Source of the DNA: JBBSBY01 sp038205805
GTDB lineage: Bacteria > Desulfobacterota > Desulfomonilia > Desulfomonilales > Desulfomonilaceae
Direction of reading: 5' to 3'
DNA length: 64,000 bases
Assembly: GCA_038205805.1 (NCBI GenBank)
Contig: JBBRBO010000006.1
Location: forward strand, 1-64,000
In this document: positions 60,207 through 64,000 of the stretch, piece by piece
Layout of the letters: the number at the start of each line of letters is the position of its first letter
How positions within the stretch are numbered: position 1 is the first letter of the stretch
The notes under the pieces: generated by a model
Databases searched by the model: none
What the model saw: only the letters and a program-made list of their open reading frames with translations
What the model was told of the DNA's origin: nothing
Translations under genes and position numbers: made by a program

Positions 60207-60246
60207 CCAGGTTCGGCCCCTCTATTGCGGAGCGTGGCCCTCACCC

Positions 60247-60275
60247 TTGACATGGGGAGTTCCGGACCACATACT
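60247..60275 (+). promoter_or_regulatory. Sigma-70-type promoter of a short transcription unit
   Basis: TTGACA (60247-60252), 17-base spacer, CATACT (60270-60275). It precedes a 20-codon ORF and a terminator, so a transcript of about 180 nt is predicted. Confidence 0.6.
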
Positions 60276-60321
60276 AAGACCACGTAGGTTGATACTCTTC
60301 CCAAAGAGAAAGGAGAGCGTC

Positions 60322-60384
60322 ATGAAGAGGTATATGATTCCGAGAGTCGCCCATTGTAAAGACGGGTGCATACTTGAGTCCTGA
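60322..60384 (+). CDS. Possible 20-residue small protein or leader peptide
   Basis: ATG 60322 is preceded by AAAGGAGAG at a spacing of ~4 bases, a very strong ribosome site. The predicted peptide is MKRYMIPRVAHCKDGCILES, basic at the N-terminus with two Cys and one His (HCKDGC) that could bind a metal or respond to redox state. A promoter lies 75 bases upstream and a terminator 27 bases downstream, with no other ORF between. It may be a true small protein, or an sRNA gene with an incidental ORF. No family is known to me. Confidence 0.5.
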   Translation: MKRYMIPRVAHCKDGCILES

Positions 60385-60410
60385 GCATGACGTTAAAGGG
60401 CTCAATGAAC

Positions 60411-60461
60411 AGGCCGGATCGGGCTTAATTATGAGCGTATCTCGATCCGGTCGCCTCTTTT
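60411..60461 (+). terminator. Rho-independent terminator
   Basis: AGGCCGGATCG (60411-60421) pairs with CGATCCGGTCGCCT (60443-60456, one bulge), followed by CTTTT. It closes the short unit beginning at 60247. Confidence 0.75.
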
Positions 60462-60934
60462 GATGGGCTTTCACATTCCTTGCCTTAGCAGATTCAATGC
60501 TCCAATCCGAACTTGAAAAAAGAAGCCCGGTTCGATTAACGGTTTTAGGAGCATCTTCTCCGAACTGCTTAATAAGAATTATCTTTGCTTTAATATGTCT
60601 GTCCAAGGTGTGCGCCTTTCTTTGTTCCGACGTCATGAGCTGAAGAGACCTCTACCAAAAATCTCATATCTCTTCAAGTATTTATTTCCATTTCTTCAAG
60701 TAATTGTCGGCTGACACGGGGCGCATGCGCCGGGAAATCTCTCCGAAAACTCCCGACGGCGGCCACACATGCGGCAAGCGGCGTTAGGCGAACACGTATG
60801 GGGCGGCCCGTCCCTCGATCTGGGGCGGTTCATGTTGTGGCGCGCCCGTTCTGATGGTATAAAGGCGCGGGTTTGCGGCGGATACTCCGGAGCAGCCGCA
60901 GCTCCGTGGCTTACACAGAGGTGGAGGATAGCCC
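60462..60934. other. AT-rich intergenic region before hldE
   Basis: CTTCAAGTA occurs twice at ~60674-60708. A 120-codon reverse frame (60274-60636) overlaps the small unit, lacks a ribosome site and is not called. The ribosome site GGAGG of hldE lies at 60923-60927. Confidence 0.35.
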
Positions 60935-62386
60935 TTGAACGAGAAACTCATACAAAAGCTGAAACCAGCCCCTATACTCGTGGCGGGGGACGTAATGGTG
61001 GACGAATACATCATCGGAGAAGTAGATAGAATCTCGCCCGAATCTCCCGTACCCGTGGTCGTGGCGCGTGACAGACTGAGGCGTCTCGGCGGCGCCGGCA
61101 ACGTACTGCGAAATCTCGTCACCATGGGCGGAAAGGTAGCCCTCTTCGCAACTGTAGGCAATGACAACGCCGGCAGATGGTTCAGACGCCGTTGCGAAGA
61201 CATGTTGGTCGAGGGTTTTTGGCTCAAGGAAGACCCTGAGCGCCCCACCACCATGAAGACACGCGTCGTGGCGCGCAATCAGCAACTCCTACGTATAGAC
61301 GAAGAGTACGTCAGGGATTTGTCGCCGGAAATGGAGGCGGATATTCTCGAGGACATGAAGTCCGTAATACCCCAGGTCAAGGCCATTATCATTTCGGATT
61401 ACGGCAAGGGATATATCACGGATCGCATACTCATGGGGATTATCAGTTTAGGCGCGGCCGAGCGCATCCCTATCGTGGTGGACCCTAAGGGCATGGATTA
61501 CCGGCGCTACAAAGGCGTGACCTACATCACACCTAACCTGAAGGAGGCGGCCCTCGCCTCCGGTGTGGAAATAAGAAACGACGAGACTCTGCTCCACGCA
61601 GGAAGAACCCTGCTCGATCACTGCGACGCGGAAGGGGTAGTAGTGACGCGCGGTAAGGACGGCAGCGCGCTCATTACTCGCTCAAAATTCGAGCAGTTCC
61701 CGGTGCTGCCGGTCGAAATTGTGGACGTCACCGGCGCCGGCGACACCGTCGTAGCCATCCTGGGGCTGGCGCTCGCCAATGGTCTTTCCATCGAGAATGG
61801 TATCAGCTTGGCGAACCTCGCAGCGCGGCTCGTGGTTTCTCGATTCGGCGCCGCGACAGTGACCCTTGAGGAAATGATCGGCTCACTTCAGCAGGATGTC
61901 GTAGGCGCAAAAGCGGTATCCACAAGCGAAATAGGTAATTTCCTGCGCAACCACCGAATCAAAGGCAAGAAGGTGTGCTTTACAAACGGGTGCTTTGATT
62001 TGTTTCACCCCGGCCATTTGGAAGTCCTTCGGCAGGCCGGCCGCATGGGAGACATCCTTGTGGTAGGTATCAACTCCGATAAGTCCGTGGCGAGAATAAA
62101 GGGTTCCGGTAGGCCTATTATCCCTCAAGCCGATAGAGTGGCCATGGTGTCGGCCTTGAGCTTTGTGGATTACGTAGTGGTCTTTGACGAAGATACGCCT
62201 TTACAGGTGATCGAGGCGGTCAAACCGGACGTGCTCATCAAAGGCGCGGATTGGCAGGGCAAACAGGTGGTGGGAGAGTCCATCGTGAAGGCGCGTGGCG
62301 GTAGCGTTCGGTTCGTGCAGCTCCTGAACGGCATCTCGACTACCGCGCTCATCGAAAAGATCCGCAACGGCTGTCCGACGGCTTAG
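60935..62386 (+). CDS. hldE: Bifunctional heptose 7-phosphate kinase/heptose 1-phosphate adenylyltransferase
   Basis: This 483-residue enzyme makes ADP-heptose for the lipopolysaccharide core. The N-terminal ribokinase-like domain (~1-320) has 'GDVMVDEYIIGEVDRISPES', 'RRLGGAGNVLRNLVTMGGK' and the catalytic 'DVTGAGDTVVAILGLAL'. The C-terminal nucleotidyltransferase (~345-480) has 'CFTNGCFDLFHPGHLEVLRQ' with the HxGH motif, and 'LIKGADWQGKQVVGESIV'. The start is a TTG at 60935 with GGAGG 7 bases upstream, which the family's N-terminal length supports. Presence of this enzyme implies an outer membrane with heptose-containing LPS. Confidence 0.95.
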   Translation: MNEKLIQKLKPAPILVAGDVMVDEYIIGEVDRISPESPVPVVVARDRLRRLGGAGNVLRNLVTMGGKVALFATVGNDNAGRWFRRRCEDMLVEGFWLKEDPERPTTMKTRVVARNQQLLRIDEEYVRDLSPEMEADILEDMKSVIPQVKAIIISDYGKGYITDRILMGIISLGAAERIPIVVDPKGMDYRRYKGVTYITPNLKEAALASGVEIRNDETLLHAGRTLLDHCDAEGVVVTRGKDGSALITRSKFEQFPVLPVEIVDVTGAGDTVVAILGLALANGLSIENGISLANLAARLVVSRFGAATVTLEEMIGSLQQDVVGAKAVSTSEIGNFLRNHRIKGKKVCFTNGCFDLFHPGHLEVLRQAGRMGDILVVGINSDKSVARIKGSGRPIIPQADRVAMVSALSFVDYVVVFDEDTPLQVIEAVKPDVLIKGADWQGKQVVGESIVKARGGSVRFVQLLNGISTTALIEKIRNGCPTA

Positions 62387-62563
62387 GACGGATCGCCCCA
62401 CCTTCAAAGAAGGCGTCCGCAGGGGCGGCTTCTTGCCGGCAGTGGGTCTCCCCATCCGGCAAAGAGGCTCATAGAAGCGCACGTCTCACGACGGACGGTC
62501 ACCGACCTTTCGTGGACTACGTGGTTGTGGTGGCCGTAGCCGCAGCGACCGGCATTCCTTAGT

Positions 62564-64000
62564 TTAGCGGCCTCTCCTCTGTTGTCTGGGTCTGCGGCGG
62601 TTGTTGCGGTTGGTATCGCGAGACCGTTCGTCCGCGGGCGCTACACGCGGTCGAGGCGTTTTCTTGATGTCCTCCACGGCGACGCCGAGTTCTCCGCCGC
62701 TGACCAGAGTGGTGGTGATTTCTTGGTCCTTCATAACACTGAGGGGCACTTGCCGAGCGTTGCGGAAATCGTCCACAAGCTTCTTGAAGCCCGTAACCCT
62801 GAAGCCGGTGTCTCCTCCATATTCGATGATGATATCATTCACGCGTACGCCGGCTTTGTCGGCAATACCGCCCTTCTTGATTTGCACGACCTTGACGCCG
62901 GGTGATGTTTCCAGGTCTTGTAACCGGGCTAAGACAATTCGCGCGCTGCCTGTGTCGCCGATCTTACGAAATTCGGAGAGGGCCTGAGCGTAGAGTTCTT
63001 TGCCTTTGTATTGGCGGTTCCGTTCAACGTAAATACCCGCAAGTGTCGCTTTTACTCTCGGCAACCACTTGAGATCTTCACGTTTTTCGTAGATCTTGAG
63101 AGCGTCTTCGAGATCCTTGGTAGCTTGGTCCCATTGCTGTTGCTGCGCAGCGAACATGGCCTCACGGAAGAGCCGCAGGCCGTCTTCTTCGCTGGGCGGC
63201 AAGATACCGTCCTTGCTTTTTGAGTCCTGTTTCTTGGCACGGGTCGCTTCTTCATCTTCGAGAGCAACCCTGAAGCCCAAATTCCAGAAGCTCATGGTCG
63301 GCCCGGAGAAGCCTCGGAAGGCGCAGCGACAATCGGCGGGACCCGCATACCAATTGCCCCCCTTGTTCAAGCGAGATGTCCCCGAGCTGGGTCCTTGGGG
63401 ATCTTCAATGGGGGAGCTGTCGTAATACGTGCGGTCATAGCGGTCCTGCACCCACTGCATGACGTTACCCGCCATATCGTAGAGCCCAAAGGCGTTCGGC
63501 GGATATGCGTTTACCGGATTCACATACTGGAAACCGTCGTTCACAGTGGTGAGGCTCTCCGGCAGCCGTGGGTTGCCGTCACCGAAGTTGGCGTCGTGAT
63601 CGCCGGGTAATCTGTCACCCCACGGATACCGCACCCAAGGGGATCCCCCGCGGCATCCCATTTCCCATTCGGCTTCCGTGGGGAGTCGATAGGTGCGCTT
63701 TTCCTTGCGGCTCAGCCACTTGCAAAAGGCGTCCGAATCGTTCCATGAGACGAACACCACCGGCTGGTCATCCGCTATTTGCCAGGGCACGTTGTCCCAT
63801 TTTACGCCCTTTTGAGGACTCCAACGATTCTCTTTCTTACTGAAGATCATGCCGCCGTCACCCTTCTCGGCATCGGTTTTGTACTTGGTATCGGCGACAA
63901 ACTGCCTGAACTGCCCTACGGTTACCGCGCTCGCGCCCATGTAAAAGGGTTTAGTGATCCTCACAGGATGCAGAGGCATCTCGTCTTGGAACCATTGCTT
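62564..64000 (-). CDS. FGE-sulfatase-fold protein with C-terminal TPR-like and PDZ regions (5' end outside window)
   Basis: At least 478 residues are visible; the frame is open through the window end, reading 'KQWFQDEMPLHPVRITKPFY' into the domain. Residues ~1-245 are a formylglycine-generating-enzyme (SUMF1) fold ('GASAVTVGQFRQFVADTKYK', 'PVVFVSWNDSDAFCKWLS', 'RLPTEAEWEMGCRGGSP', 'NAFGLYDMAGNVMQWVQDRY', 'NLGFRVALED'). The catalytic Cys pair is incomplete: the sequence is 'ADCRCAFRG' without the partner five residues earlier, so oxidation of sulfatase Cys is unlikely. A helical TPR-like segment (~265-365) and a PDZ domain (~370-445; 'KVVQIKKGGIADKAGVRVND') follow, with an Arg-rich tail. It is probably an envelope scaffold or protein-interaction factor. 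The gap to hldE holds only hairpins. Confidence 0.85.
   Translation of the reverse strand, partial: KQWFQDEMPLHPVRITKPFYMGASAVTVGQFRQFVADTKYKTDAEKGDGGMIFSKKENRWSPQKGVKWDNVPWQIADDQPVVFVSWNDSDAFCKWLSRKEKRTYRLPTEAEWEMGCRGGSPWVRYPWGDRLPGDHDANFGDGNPRLPESLTTVNDGFQYVNPVNAYPPNAFGLYDMAGNVMQWVQDRYDRTYYDSSPIEDPQGPSSGTSRLNKGGNWYAGPADCRCAFRGFSGPTMSFWNLGFRVALEDEEATRAKKQDSKSKDGILPPSEEDGLRLFREAMFAAQQQQWDQATKDLEDALKIYEKREDLKWLPRVKATLAGIYVERNRQYKGKELYAQALSEFRKIGDTGSARIVLARLQDLETSPGVKVVQIKKGGIADKAGVRVNDIIIEYGGDTGFRVTGFKKLVDDFRNARQVPLSVMKDQEITTTLVSGGELGVAVEDIKKTPRPRVAPADERSRDTNRNNRRRPRQQRRGR

Noticed and set aside
60274..60636. 120-codon reverse frame
   Set aside because: It overlaps a complete forward promoter-ORF-terminator unit and has no ribosome site at a useful distance.
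1..64000. tRNA or rRNA genes
   Set aside because: None recognised by eye (no T-loop GGTTCRANYCC with a matching acceptor stem); a tRNA covariance search would decide.

Overview
The window reads as chromosomal DNA of an anaerobic Desulfobacterota (deltaproteobacterial) bacterium, possibly close to the Syntrophobacterales or Desulfomonile. This is inferred from gene content, not from a marker search. The main pointers are: an arg-lysA-dapA-dapB cluster in the order familiar from Geobacter-like genomes; a membrane Fe-S/CCG electron transfer flavoprotein:quinone oxidoreductase next to etfB-etfA and an acyl-CoA dehydrogenase; the His-type (sulfide-using) Thi4; a cytochrome b5-like/DUF2231 fusion; and several PAS histidine kinases. 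Lipoproteins, an outer-membrane barrel, a heptose kinase/adenylyltransferase and a ZraP-like protein show a Gram-negative envelope.

Layout. 1-9.4 kb: a histidine kinase cut by the window edge, a HigBA-type toxin-antitoxin pair, thi4, a kinase remnant fused to a repeat, a 991-residue multi-domain kinase coupled to a response regulator, and a radical SAM protein. 9.5-17.3 kb: accessory DNA with small unrecognised proteins (a cupin pair, an HTH/membrane/coiled-coil protein with palindromic sites upstream, and several small proteins of good coding quality), a coiled-coil lipoprotein and many repeats. 17.3-23.4 kb: acyl-CoA dehydrogenase, XRE-cupin regulator, membrane Etf:quinone oxidoreductase, etfB, etfA. 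23.8-27.5 kb: reverse-strand envelope proteins (ZraP/Spy-like, TPR, Ig-like). 28.0-34.5 kb: purine nucleoside phosphorylase, MTA/SAH deaminase, purM, then glnE. 34.5-38.5 kb: pgsA, a lytic transglycosylase, and a receiver-PAS-kinase coupled to a YHS protein. 38.8-50.3 kb: a long reverse-strand biosynthetic cluster argB, argD, argF, argG, argH, lipoprotein, lysA, dapA, dapB, FAH-family enzyme, folK. 50.9-56.1 kb: an outer-membrane barrel, methyltransferase plus UbiA prenyltransferase, cytochrome b5-like membrane protein, Cys-rich protein. 56.4-64 kb: dnaX with the 4.5S SRP RNA gene just upstream, a sensor-like membrane protein, a tiny self-contained transcription unit, hldE, and an FGE-fold/PDZ protein cut by the window end.

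The strongest unusual signal is a set of interspersed, non-coding, MITE-like repeats. One family is about 221 bp, bounded by TA, with imperfect terminal inverted repeats (CGAATGCGCAAT / ACAGCACATTGG) and strong internal hairpins. It has seven near-identical full-length copies (type A), several diverged copies with a different central hairpin (type B), and two 91-bp deletion forms. A second family of about 124 bp has GTAACCGTTCACC ends. These elements fill most intergenic gaps, sit between argB and argD, supply the first base of the glnE start codon, and are fused to a broken kinase. No transposase was found. The other notable item is a compact unit at 60.25-60.46 kb: promoter, strong ribosome site, 20-codon ORF and terminator.
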